A DNA stretch of 32,301 nt from Oscillospiraceae bacterium (GCA_020860545.1 JAJBUC010000088.1:1-32301), one strand, 5' to 3'; shown: positions 24,602-32,123, counted from the first letter of the stretch. A program made the numbers and translations. The notes: a model not told the origin generated them from the sequence alone.

Positions 24602-24627
24602 AGAATTCCACCTCCAAAGAGAATTCT
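24602..24627 (-). promoter_or_regulatory. Inverted repeat in the Opu operon leader
   Basis: AGAATTC (24602-24608) and GAATTCT (24621-24627) are exact inverted repeats. On the transcript the loop carries GGAGGTGG, a strong Shine-Dalgarno-like sequence that has no well-spaced start codon. A GTG inside it opens a 13-codon frame whose TGA overlaps the ATPase ATG. A leader control element is possible but unproven. Confidence 0.3.
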
Positions 24628-24650
24628 GCGCACGATATTATATATCTTCT

Positions 24651-24679
24651 ATTATAGGAAATGATGGGCTCAGAGTCAA
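24651..24679 (-). promoter_or_regulatory. Promoter of the Opu-type importer operon
   Basis: On the minus strand, TTGACT (24679-24674) is followed after 17 bases by perfect TATAAT (24656-24651). The leader to the ATPase ATG is about 70 bases. Confidence 0.8.
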
Positions 24680-24784
24680 GCCATATATCCCCATTTTGAG
24701 CAGATGTGCACACAAATTATCGTCCCTTTATACAAATAATTATGTATACATCGTAACAAGACTGTTCCTTTTTACAATTTTCTC

Positions 24785-24813
24785 TTCACAAACACGCCAT
24801 TATGTGTTAGAAT
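24785..24813 (+). promoter_or_regulatory. Likely promoter of the acyltransferase gene
   Basis: TTCACA (24785-24790) is followed after 17 bases by TAGAAT (24808-24813), about 55 bases before the start codon. Between the two divergent promoters lies an inverted repeat TATACA/TGTATA (24729-24734 and 24743-24748) that could bind a shared regulator. That is inference. Confidence 0.55.
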
Positions 24814-24867
24814 AAAAATAGTCTGCCTTTCTACATCGGCGCGATGATATCCTTCAGGAGGAATGCA

Positions 24868-26604
24868 ATGAACTCTTATGAACATGATCCCCATTTGCCG
24901 CGTCTCCCAGTCCCTACGCTGGACGAGACCGCCGATGAACTGAAGAAGCGGATGAAGCCCATTGTATGTGAGGCGGATTTTTCCGCCCTCTGTAGGGCGC
25001 TGGAACGCTTCTGTGCGCCGGATGGGGAGGGGCCTGTCCTGCAGGAACGTCTGCTCGCCTTTCAGCATGCCCTGCGGGGTAACAGCAGCTGGCTGCGTCC
25101 GCTCTGGGATGATCAATATTTAGCTTATCAGTCATCCCTGCCGCGCAATATGCACTACACCCTGCAGCTGCGCGCTGAAAAATACGCGCCGAACGCGCTG
25201 CCCCATTTTACCGCCGCCATGGCGTGCACCATTCAAAGGATCCGTTGGGAGCATGTCCCCCCGGAGATGGCGGGTGGGGCTTATACCAGCATGGATACCA
25301 TGGGCGGCATGTTTTATACCCGTATTCCCGCACCCCAGCGCGACGTGTTGTACTACCCACGCCTGACGGATCCTCTGACGGCGGCGGTGGTCTGCCGGGG
25401 CCATTGGTTCATTCTCTCCCTTACGGACGATGCGGGCATCGTCCACTCTCCCGACACACTGCAAACGGCCTTTCAACTCATCCGGGAACAGGCAGCCGCA
25501 CTGTCGGCCGCTCCCGGCGTCGGTGCCTTTACCTGTGCCGACCGCGCGGAGGCGCTTGCGCTGCGCGGTGCCCTGTCTCATCACCTGCTCAACCGCCTGA
25601 GTCTGGAGAGCGTGGAAAAGGCGGTTTTTGCCGTCTGTCTGGATGAGGATGGCGCGGGAGAGGTCCCGTTTGGGCATAGCGTTCTGGCGGGCGACGCATC
25701 CAACCGCTGGTTTGATAAGTCACTTCAGCTCATTTCCTCTGGAGAGCGCCTCGGTGCCAGCCTGGAGCACGCCGGCTGTGACGGGATTATGTTCGCCTAT
25801 ATCCTCGGACAGGCCGACCAGGGGCTTTTAGACTATTCCTTCCGGTATTCTGAGGATACGTCTCCCGCCCATGTTCGTCCGCTCGATTGGTTTGTGCCCG
25901 CGCCGGTTGCCGCCAAACTGGGTGAAGTCCAGGCGGCCTTCGCAGCCTGGAACGCCTCTATATGCTTTGATGAGACGCGCATTGCCGCCCTGTCGAAAGC
26001 GACGCTCAAGCAGCTGCGGTGCAGCCCTGACGCCGTCGTACAGCTTCTGCTCCAGACGGCCTACTACCGCTGTGCCGGCAAGCTCCCCTCTGTATATGAG
26101 GCGGTGTCCACCCGGAGGTTTTACGCGGGCCGCACGGAGGGAATCCGCAGTGCGACGGAGGAATCCCTGTCCTTTATTGAGGCCTTTTGCACCGGGCAGC
26201 CCAACGCCGTGGTCGAAGCGCGTTTTCGGGCGGCGGTAGCCGTCCACAGTGAAAATACGGCACGGTGCAAGGCCGGCCTGGGCTGTGAGCGCCATATGAC
26301 GGGGCTTTCCTGTATGCATCAGATGTATTTCCCCGAAAAGGAACTCCCGGCCGTATTTCAGACGGCCGCTTACCGGACGCTGAAGTACGACACGCTTTCC
26401 ACGAGCAGTATCCCCGGCTCCGCCGTGGACTACTTTGCGTTCGTCCCCGTGGTGCAGGATGGGCTCGGTGTGGGCTACGCCCTGTATGACAGCGGCCTGC
26501 ATGTGTCCGTCTCCTCCTACGCAGAGAGCGGCATCCGCCCCAGCGACTTTCTTCTCGCCTTAGAGGATGCCGGATGCAAGCTGCTTGCGCTGGCAGGGCT
26601 GTAA
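24868..26604 (+). CDS. Choline/carnitine O-acyltransferase family protein
   Basis: A 578-residue protein matching the carnitine/choline acyltransferase family along its whole length. Visible blocks are the N-terminal LPRLPVPTLDETADELKKRMKPIV, then SNRWFDKSLQLI, the catalytic-His block LEHAGCDG with His301, the CoA-side LKQLRCSPDAVVQLLLQTAYYR, the GRTEGIRSATEES block, and LSTSSIPGS leading to FAFVPVVQDGLGVGYALYDSGLHVSVSSY. These enzymes move acyl groups between CoA and carnitine or choline. The family is common in animals and fungi and scarce in bacteria. No signal peptide or membrane segment is present, so it is cytoplasmic. ATG 24868 has AGGAGG six bases upstream. It diverges from the quaternary-amine importer. 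Carnitine versus choline is not decided by sequence alone. Confidence 0.92.
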   Translation: MNSYEHDPHLPRLPVPTLDETADELKKRMKPIVCEADFSALCRALERFCAPDGEGPVLQERLLAFQHALRGNSSWLRPLWDDQYLAYQSSLPRNMHYTLQLRAEKYAPNALPHFTAAMACTIQRIRWEHVPPEMAGGAYTSMDTMGGMFYTRIPAPQRDVLYYPRLTDPLTAAVVCRGHWFILSLTDDAGIVHSPDTLQTAFQLIREQAAALSAAPGVGAFTCADRAEALALRGALSHHLLNRLSLESVEKAVFAVCLDEDGAGEVPFGHSVLAGDASNRWFDKSLQLISSGERLGASLEHAGCDGIMFAYILGQADQGLLDYSFRYSEDTSPAHVRPLDWFVPAPVAAKLGEVQAAFAAWNASICFDETRIAALSKATLKQLRCSPDAVVQLLLQTAYYRCAGKLPSVYEAVSTRRFYAGRTEGIRSATEESLSFIEAFCTGQPNAVVEARFRAAVAVHSENTARCKAGLGCERHMTGLSCMHQMYFPEKELPAVFQTAAYRTLKYDTLSTSSIPGSAVDYFAFVPVVQDGLGVGYALYDSGLHVSVSSYAESGIRPSDFLLALEDAGCKLLALAGL

Positions 26605-26618
26605 TGCGCCGGAGGCAG

Positions 26619-26658
26619 AGAACCGCGCGCAAAAATCGCCCGGTTCTATGAGCCGGGC
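26619..26658 (+). other. Two mutually exclusive hairpins after the acyltransferase gene
   Basis: AGAACCG (26619-26625) can pair with CGGTTCT (26641-26647), while GCCCGG (26638-26643) can pair with CCGGGC (26653-26658). The two helices share bases, so only one can form. No T-run follows. They lie between the stop codon and the main terminator. Confidence 0.4.
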
Positions 26659-26684
26659 AGAATGACCATCAAACTATGGAGACA

Positions 26685-26740
26685 GGGGCTCCTGACATTG
26701 CGTTTCCTACGCTTGTCAGACAGCCCCTTCTCTTGTTGTT
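26685..26740 (+). terminator. Terminator of the acyltransferase gene
   Basis: A long interrupted stem is built from GGGGCT/AGCCCC (26685-26690 with 26722-26727), CTGACA/TGTCAG (26692-26697 with 26714-26719) and GCGT/ACGC inside. It is followed by the T-rich TTCTCTTGTTGTTT. It ends about 50 bases before the convergent M50 protease gene. Confidence 0.7.
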
Positions 26741-26789
26741 TCCAGCTTTGATTACCGGATTGCTCCTGAAATGCGGTAGCCCTTCCCGT

Positions 26790-27416
26790 CTAGGCGGAAA
26801 CGCGCCGCCGCGCCGTCTTCCGGCGAATAGACGCCGCCACAAGCCACAGGGCGGTCAACAGGAGCGTCCAGCTCCCTACACGCAGCACCAGCAGCGCCGC
26901 CCCGCCAACCGCGAGGGCGAGAGAAAAGCACAGCGAGACCACACCTACCACGCGCGACGCGGCCTCCTCCGGCAGGCACAGATCCAGCAGGTACCATAAA
27001 ATGCGCCCCCCGTCCAGCTGTGCGATGGGGAGCAGGTTAAAGATACACAGTGTCACATTCACGCCGATGCAGAGTGAGGCCAGTTCGCTCCCCCGCCCTG
27101 CAAAGGGAATGCAGAAATAGATGACCGCAAAATTGGCCGCCGGACCGGAGAGGGCGATGATGATCTGCTTCCAGTTGGCCAGCGGCCTGCGCGGCGAGAG
27201 CATCATTTCAGCGCCCACGCAGCTCAGGCGGAGCTTTTACACCCGACCAACGAGCAGGTTTTTGGCAACGAGGTGCACAAGCTCATGCATCACGGCCCCC
27301 GCAAACGCCTGCAGGAGGAGTTTCTGCGTGTCGAAATAAAAAAGCACAGCCGCCAGCAGGAGAAACCCGCCGGTGATCTCCAGCCGTTTCCATCGAATCG
27401 TCCCTGCCTTGCGCAT
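26790..27416 (-). pseudogene. Site-2 protease (M50, SpoIVFB-like) broken by in-frame TAA
   Basis: From ATG 27416 the frame reads MRKAGTIRWKRLEITGGFLL, a membrane segment, the zinc motif HELVH (residues 44-48) and NLLVGRV, then TAA (27239-27237). Then the same frame resumes KLRLSCVGAEMMLSPRR and continues for 142 more residues from GTG 27218, with membrane helices and the second active-site motif LLPIAQLDGGRI. This is a complete small M50 protease (207 residues) with one stop codon at position 60 that separates the two halves of the active site. No reinitiated product would be catalytic. A sequencing error is possible. HELVH instead of the usual HELGH suggests wider change. The ATG overlaps the M23 gene stop (TGATG). 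In Bacillus the homologue cleaves pro-sigma-K. Confidence 0.8.
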
Positions 27417-28468
27417 CAGTTGCTTTCGATGTAGTAAATGGGGTTTAAGAGCACACCGTCCCGCTTAATCTCGAAATGCAGATGCGGCCCTGTGGCGTTG
27501 CCTGTCTCCCCCGCCTCAGCCACCTTCTCACCCTTGGACACAATCTGCCCCTTTTGGACACAGAGCTTACTGCAGTGGGCGTAAAATGTCTTGATACCGT
27601 TGCCGTGGTCGAGCTGGAGGTATAGCCCGTAAACCGGGCTATCTCCGATGTAATCCACCGTACCGTCGGCAAACGCGCCGATCGCCGTACCGGTGTCCAC
27701 CGCGATATCCACACCGTTGTGAAACTTATCCTCCCCGTCCCCCGGATGGATGCGCCAACCGAACCCGGAGGAGACCACCCCCATCGCAGGGGTGACAGTG
27801 TCCGACAAGCCGAGGCTGTATTTGTCCATCGGCGCGTTGTCCGGCAGCGGCTCACCGCTGTAGTCCATGTGGATGACCTCCGGCTCCGGTGTGGCGGACG
27901 GCGCTGCTGTCTCGGCAGGCGTCTCCGCCGGTGCCTGTACTGTGGTCTCCTCCGCTGCCTGCACCGTCGTCACCTCCTCCGCCGCGTCGGGCAGTCCGAG
28001 CACCTGCGCCAGGGTCTGGGTGCTTTCAGCGTCAAACAGGCTCGCCGTCCGGTCCTCATATACCGCAAAATCCATCTCCGGCGAAAAAACGTGCGCGCTC
28101 ACCTCCGTCGCCGTCATGCCGGACGGGCTGAACACCTCTACCCACAGCTGCTGCATCGTGTCCGCCACGGGCTCACCGCTCGAGATGGCGTAGCCGAGGT
28201 TGGAAAACACCGCCTTGTAATCCGTATCCGCGTGCAGCACCTGCACCATGCGCGCGCGCAGCACCTCCATTTGTTCCGGGAACACCCCCTTGCCAAAAAA
28301 TACGCCAAAAAACAGCACCAGACAGACGCACAGCTGTGCCAGCCGCCGTTTTTCCCGCCTGCCCAGAAGCGCCTTGTCCTGCCGCCTGTGCCTGTTTTCT
28401 GGCCGACCTCCTGTCCGGCGGCCTGCCGTCTGCCGCCTCTTCTCTCCCGTACGATAGGTTGTCTCCAT
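27416..28468 (-). CDS. M23 (LytM) peptidase family protein, SpoIVFA-like
   Basis: A 350-residue bitopic membrane protein. A basic cytoplasmic N-terminus (Arg/Lys-rich, 1 to about 45) precedes one membrane segment (LAQLCVCLVLFFGVFFGKGVF, about 45-64). A variable region and a Thr/Ala/Pro/Glu linker follow, then an M23 domain (about 215-345) with the Zn ligands HNGVD and HLHFEI and the SGFGWRIHP entry motif. Being immediately upstream of an M50 protease reproduces the spoIVFA-spoIVFB arrangement. SpoIVFA regulates the intramembrane protease of sporulation. Unlike typical SpoIVFA, the zinc ligands look intact, so it could also be an active endopeptidase. ATG 28468 is chosen over the adjacent GTG 28471. 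The ribosome site is weak (AAGGGA lies too far, GGTG adjoins). Confidence 0.85.
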   Translation of the reverse strand: METTYRTGEKRRQTAGRRTGGRPENRHRRQDKALLGRREKRRLAQLCVCLVLFFGVFFGKGVFPEQMEVLRARMVQVLHADTDYKAVFSNLGYAISSGEPVADTMQQLWVEVFSPSGMTATEVSAHVFSPEMDFAVYEDRTASLFDAESTQTLAQVLGLPDAAEEVTTVQAAEETTVQAPAETPAETAAPSATPEPEVIHMDYSGEPLPDNAPMDKYSLGLSDTVTPAMGVVSSGFGWRIHPGDGEDKFHNGVDIAVDTGTAIGAFADGTVDYIGDSPVYGLYLQLDHGNGIKTFYAHCSKLCVQKGQIVSKGEKVAEAGETGNATGPHLHFEIKRDGVLLNPIYYIESN

Positions 28469-28511
28469 CACCGGCGACCATCCCTTCTGTGTAGCATGAT
28501 TTCCTGCGTCA

Positions 28512-28539
28512 TCTATATGCGGACAGGTCGTCGCTTATG
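28512..28539 (-). promoter_or_regulatory. Possible sporulation (sigma-E-like) promoter of the M23/M50 pair
   Basis: On the minus strand, CATAAG (28539-28534) lies 14 bases before CATATAGA (28519-28512). The boxes resemble, imperfectly, the sigma-E pattern (ATA, 16-18 bases, CATANNNT). No sigma-A-type promoter is evident here. Sigma-E control would fit the SpoIVFA/SpoIVFB-like products. The support is weak. Confidence 0.3.
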
Positions 28540-28583
28540 AGTGCGGCCGGGTATTTATTATGATGCGCAAGCGGGTTCTGCCG

Positions 28584-28612
28584 TTGACAAGCGCGCGCAA
28601 ATCAAGTAGAAT
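28584..28612 (+). promoter_or_regulatory. Promoter of rnpB
   Basis: A perfect TTGACA (28584-28589) is followed after 17 bases by TAGAAT (28607-28612). The predicted start falls at about 28619, exactly at the first base of the P1 helix of RNase P RNA. Confidence 0.85.
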
Positions 28613-28619
28613 AATCTCC

Positions 28620-28979
28620 GCAAGCAGGCTGGACAGCCGCGCCGGCGGCCCCAACGGGCCGCCGGTGAGGAAAGTCCGGGCTCCATAGGGCAAGGATAAC
28701 GGGTAACACCCGCCGGGGGCGACCCCAGGAAAAGTGCAACAGAGATATACCGCCAGCGTATCCTGTGGGACACGCTGGTAAGGATGGAAAGGCGGAGGTA
28801 AGAGCCCGCCCGACGGTCGGGAACGGTCCGTCGCTGTAAACTCTATCCGGAGCAACGCCGTGGAGGAGCATTCAGGTTGACCCGACCGCTCCGAGGAGGC
28901 GGCTTGAGCGTGCCGGCAACGGCACGCCTAGATAGATGGCTGTCTTAAATGACAGAACCCGGCTTACAGGCCTGCTTGC
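28620..28979 (+). ncRNA. rnpB: RNase P RNA (rnpB), bacterial type A-like
   Basis: About 360 nt. The ends pair as P1: GCAAGCAGG (28620-28628) with CCTGCTTGC (28971-28979). The universally conserved core is visible: GAGGAAAGTCCGGGCTCC near 28667 with CATAGGGCA downstream, and ACAGAACCCGGCTTACAGGCC near the 3' end. The RNA is the catalytic part of RNase P, which matures tRNA 5' ends. It has its own promoter. Helix-rich GC segments such as CGCCGGCGG/CCGCCGG near the 5' end support a folded RNA. Open frames on either strand through here are shadows. Confidence 0.97.
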
Positions 28980-28992
28980 TTTATGAAAAAAT

Positions 28993-29030
28993 GAACGGGA
29001 GATGTGCGTCATGAAGCACATCTCCCGTTC
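28993..29030. terminator. Strong 15-bp hairpin just after rnpB
   Basis: GAACGGGAGATGTGC (28993-29007) and its exact complement (29016-29030) form a perfect stem with an 8-base loop. No T-run follows on the plus strand, but ATTTTTTC follows on the minus strand, so the strongest terminator orientation is against antisense transcription. It may also protect or help end the rnpB transcript. Confidence 0.55.
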
Positions 29031-29057
29031 CGATCTTAATAGAGCACGAAAAATTAG

Positions 29058-29086
29058 GGCAAAAGACAAATTTTTTGCCTTTTTTT
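29058..29086 (+). terminator. Terminator after rnpB
   Basis: GGCAAAA (29058-29064) pairs with TTTTGCC (29073-29079), followed by a run of seven T. This is a usable plus-strand Rho-independent terminator ahead of the surface-protein promoter. Confidence 0.65.
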
Positions 29087-29088
29087 AG

Positions 29089-29117
29089 TTGTCGCAGCCG
29101 CAAAAAAATGATATACT
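29089..29117 (+). promoter_or_regulatory. Likely promoter of the repeat-SLH surface protein
   Basis: TTGTCG (29089-29094) is followed after 17 bases by TATACT (29112-29117). The leader to the ATG at 29193 is about 70 bases. Confidence 0.6.
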
Positions 29118-29192
29118 GGGTTACATAAGTTTTCTGTTCGTCTGGCACGGGGCCAGATTATCCGGAAAACACCATACGAAAGGAGTTCCCTC

Positions 29193-32108
29193 ATGCAAAT
29201 CAATTTACGAAAGCGTATTCCCGCATTTTTGCTTGTTTGCGCGTTGATATGTTCCCTTGCACCGTCTGTCTTTGCAGCCATTACGCTGGATACATCAGTT
29301 ACCGTAGTCGCGGGCGAGACAGTACAGCTTACCTGCAGCGACTCCGCTGCAACCTTTGAAAGTACGGATACAACGGTTGCCACAGTGGATTCCACCGGCC
29401 TTGTAACCGGCAAAAGTGCCGGCACCGCTACCATCACGGCAACCGCCTCCGACGGTAGCGCCGACACCGCCACATGCGCGGTCACAGTCACGGCAGCGCA
29501 GGAGACGACAACCCCCGCCATTTCCCTGAACGCTTCCACCCTCTCCCTCACTGCGGGCAGTACCTCCACGCTTACGGCGACGGTAACGCCCTCGGGCCAG
29601 AGCGTTACATGGACGAGTGACACGGAATCGGTCGCAACCGTTTCCAGCAGCGGCAAAGTTACGGCGGTCGCTGCAGGCTCGGCAGTCATTACCGCGACGA
29701 TTACGGTGGATGGTACCGACTATTCCGCGACCTGTACTGTGACGGTCACCGCCGCATCCACCTCTACATCCACCACCCTGTCCACCATCTCCTACACCGT
29801 GGAGGCGGGGGATTATGTCACCTTCAACAAATCAAATTTCTATAACGCGGTGAGTAGTCTTTCCAGCAGCACATTGAATTATATCAAGATCTCGTCGTTA
29901 CCCTCCTCCAGCAGAGGCACACTCTACTACGACTATGATGACGGCGATTACGACAGTGACGTCGATACCTCCACCAAGTATTACTACAGCACCAGCCAGA
30001 GCTATAACATTTCCGGTATCTCCTTTGTGGCTTCCTCCTCCTACAGCGGAAGCTTCACCATCAGCTACACCGCCGTTGACACGGCGGGGACGTCGTTTAC
30101 CGGCTCCATCAAAATCACGGTGGAGGAGGGCGACTCCTTCACCTATTCCACAGATCAGGATGAGCCGCTCACCTTCGACGCATCCGACTTTAACAGCTAC
30201 TGCAAGGATCAGACCGGCTACAATGTCAATTATATTACCTTCACGCTGCCCTCCTCGTCATACGGTGTGCTCTACTACGACTACGACGACGGCGATTATG
30301 ACAGCAAGGTAACCGCCTCCACCAAATATTACCGCTCTGATGACCCGTCCATTGACGATGTGACTTTTGTGCCCAAAAGCAGCTATACCGGCACCTTCAC
30401 CCTCAGCTTCAGCGGAAAGACGACCAACAGCACCTCCTTTTCCGGCTCGGTGAAGATCACTGTCGGCGCTTCGGATGAAATTACCTACTCCATTGATGAA
30501 GACGAGGCGCTGACCTTTGACCTTTCCGACTTCACCTCATACAGCAACAACGCGGTCGGCGGGACGCTAAGCTATGTCCAGTTCACCCTGCCGGGCTCCT
30601 CAAAGGGTACCCTTTATTACAAGTATGACGACGGAGACTATGACAGCAAGGTGTCCGCCTCCACGAAATACTACCGTTCGTCCTCCCCGAAAATCGGCGA
30701 CGTGACGTTTGTCCCAGCGAGCGGCTACACCGGCACCGTCTCCATCTCCTTCTCCGGGGAAAATACGTCAGGCGACAGCTTTGACGGTACGATTAAAATC
30801 AGCGTTGATGACGACGACAGCAGCAGCGGCGACGTCACCTATACGGCCAAGAAAGACGTGGTTGTCACCCTTTCGGCCAGCGATTTTAACGATTACTGTA
30901 AGGACGATACCGGCAGCAACCTCAACTATATTACCTTCAGCTCCCTGCCGAGCTCTTCCTACGGCAAGCTCTACTATGAGTACGATGAGGACAGCGGCGA
31001 CTATGACAGCGCCGTGAGCACGTCCAAGAAATACTACCGCTCCTCCTCGCCCTATATTGACGACATCAGCTTCGTACCCAAAAGCGGTTACACCGGGACG
31101 GTCTCCATCAAGTTCTCCGGCGTATCCACCGGCGGCGATAGCTTTTCCGGCACGATGAAGATTACCTACTCCTCTTCGTCGTCCTCTTCCTCTTCCTCGT
31201 CTTCGTCCTCGTCCTCCAGCAGCAGTACCACCGTCACCTATTACACCAGCTATGCGCCGATCTCCTTCCTCCAGTCCGACTTCCAGAGCATCTGCACCGC
31301 GCAGAACAGCTCCACCCTCTCTTCCATCGAGTTCAGCACCCTGCCCTCCTCCGCTGCGGGCAAGCTCTATGTGGGCTATGCAAGCCCCTCCTCCACCGGC
31401 ACGGCGGTCACGACAGGGGTATCCTACAGCGCATCCAACATCTCCGGTATCGTCTTTGTCCCCAAGGCGGAGTACACCGGGACGATCACCATGACCTACA
31501 CCGGCACCGATACTAAAGACGACACCTATACCGCCTATGTGACCATCAACGTCACCGCCGCCACTTCCTCCGCGGTATTTAGCGATATGGGGAGCTACGC
31601 ATGGGCGGCAGGCTCCGTGGACTATATCTACACCTATGACATCACAACAGGTACCACCAGCACAACCTATAACCCCGCCGGGAATATCACGCGCGGCGAC
31701 TTTATCCTCATGCTCTACCGCGCCTTTAACCTGCAGGGGGACAGCTCCTCAAACTTCCCGGACGTACCCGCCGACAGTTATTACGCGACGGCCATTGGTG
31801 TCGCTAAGGATCTCGGCATCGCCCAGGGGAGCGACGGATACTTCCGCCCCACAGACGCCCTGACGCGCGAGGATGCGTTGGTTTTGATTCTGCGCACCAT
31901 GCAGCAGAGCGGATACAGCATCAGCACCGCGACCTCCCTGAGTGACTACACCGACGCCTCTGCCGTATCGAGCTATGCCATTGAGGCCTGCGCAACCCTC
32001 TCTCAGGCGGGCGTGATCAAAGGGGACAGCGCCGGAAACCTCAATCCGAAAAATTCCCTGACCCGCGCGGAAATGGCCGTCATCCTCCATCGAGCGCTGA
32101 CATTATAA
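29193..32108 (+). CDS. SLH-anchored surface protein with Big2 and five ~110-residue repeats
   Basis: A 971-residue secreted protein. Signal peptide 1 to about 29 (MQINLRKRIPAFLLVCAL...FAA). Two Big2-type Ig-like domains follow (about 30-100 and 108-185, with TVTVDS/TGLVTGKSAGTATITA motifs). Then come five tandem repeats of about 110 residues. Each has a 'LPSSS-GTLYY' strand, a stretch such as YDDGDYDSKV and STKYYRSSSP, 'FVP-SGYTGT' and a closing 'SFSGTIKITV'. Poly-Ser (about 660-680) separates repeats four and five. Three S-layer-homology domains (about 795-970) attach it to the cell wall. AAAGGAG precedes the ATG. The Asp-rich loops suggest calcium binding, which is inference. Its role is probably structural or adhesive. 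Confidence 0.9.
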   Translation: MQINLRKRIPAFLLVCALICSLAPSVFAAITLDTSVTVVAGETVQLTCSDSAATFESTDTTVATVDSTGLVTGKSAGTATITATASDGSADTATCAVTVTAAQETTTPAISLNASTLSLTAGSTSTLTATVTPSGQSVTWTSDTESVATVSSSGKVTAVAAGSAVITATITVDGTDYSATCTVTVTAASTSTSTTLSTISYTVEAGDYVTFNKSNFYNAVSSLSSSTLNYIKISSLPSSSRGTLYYDYDDGDYDSDVDTSTKYYYSTSQSYNISGISFVASSSYSGSFTISYTAVDTAGTSFTGSIKITVEEGDSFTYSTDQDEPLTFDASDFNSYCKDQTGYNVNYITFTLPSSSYGVLYYDYDDGDYDSKVTASTKYYRSDDPSIDDVTFVPKSSYTGTFTLSFSGKTTNSTSFSGSVKITVGASDEITYSIDEDEALTFDLSDFTSYSNNAVGGTLSYVQFTLPGSSKGTLYYKYDDGDYDSKVSASTKYYRSSSPKIGDVTFVPASGYTGTVSISFSGENTSGDSFDGTIKISVDDDDSSSGDVTYTAKKDVVVTLSASDFNDYCKDDTGSNLNYITFSSLPSSSYGKLYYEYDEDSGDYDSAVSTSKKYYRSSSPYIDDISFVPKSGYTGTVSIKFSGVSTGGDSFSGTMKITYSSSSSSSSSSSSSSSSSSSTTVTYYTSYAPISFLQSDFQSICTAQNSSTLSSIEFSTLPSSAAGKLYVGYASPSSTGTAVTTGVSYSASNISGIVFVPKAEYTGTITMTYTGTDTKDDTYTAYVTINVTAATSSAVFSDMGSYAWAAGSVDYIYTYDITTGTTSTTYNPAGNITRGDFILMLYRAFNLQGDSSSNFPDVPADSYYATAIGVAKDLGIAQGSDGYFRPTDALTREDALVLILRTMQQSGYSISTATSLSDYTDASAVSSYAIEACATLSQAGVIKGDSAGNLNPKNSLTRAEMAVILHRALTL
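29788..31555 (+). repeat. Coding tandem repeats (five units) and serine tract
   Basis: The DNA coding for 'YYDYDDGDYDS' recurs near 29925, 30270, 30615 and 30970, about 345 bases apart, with a diverged fifth unit from about 31230. A serine-codon tract (TCC/TCT/TCG/AGC mix) covers about 31170-31227. The mixed codons argue against simple slippage as its only origin. Confidence 0.75.
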
Positions 32109-32123
32109 GCAGATTTTGAACGG

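Noticed and set aside
20550-27239. Recoding of TAA as a sense codon
   Set aside because: Many genes here end normally in TAA (symporter, rplS, dipeptidase, acyltransferase), so TAA is a functional stop. No known recoding signal follows either site.
28535-29069. Minus-strand frames across rnpB
   Set aside because: The region is RNase P RNA with its own promoter. The frames are chance.
31170-31228. CRISPR-like or microsatellite array
   Set aside because: It is an in-frame serine linker with mixed codons. There are no spacers.
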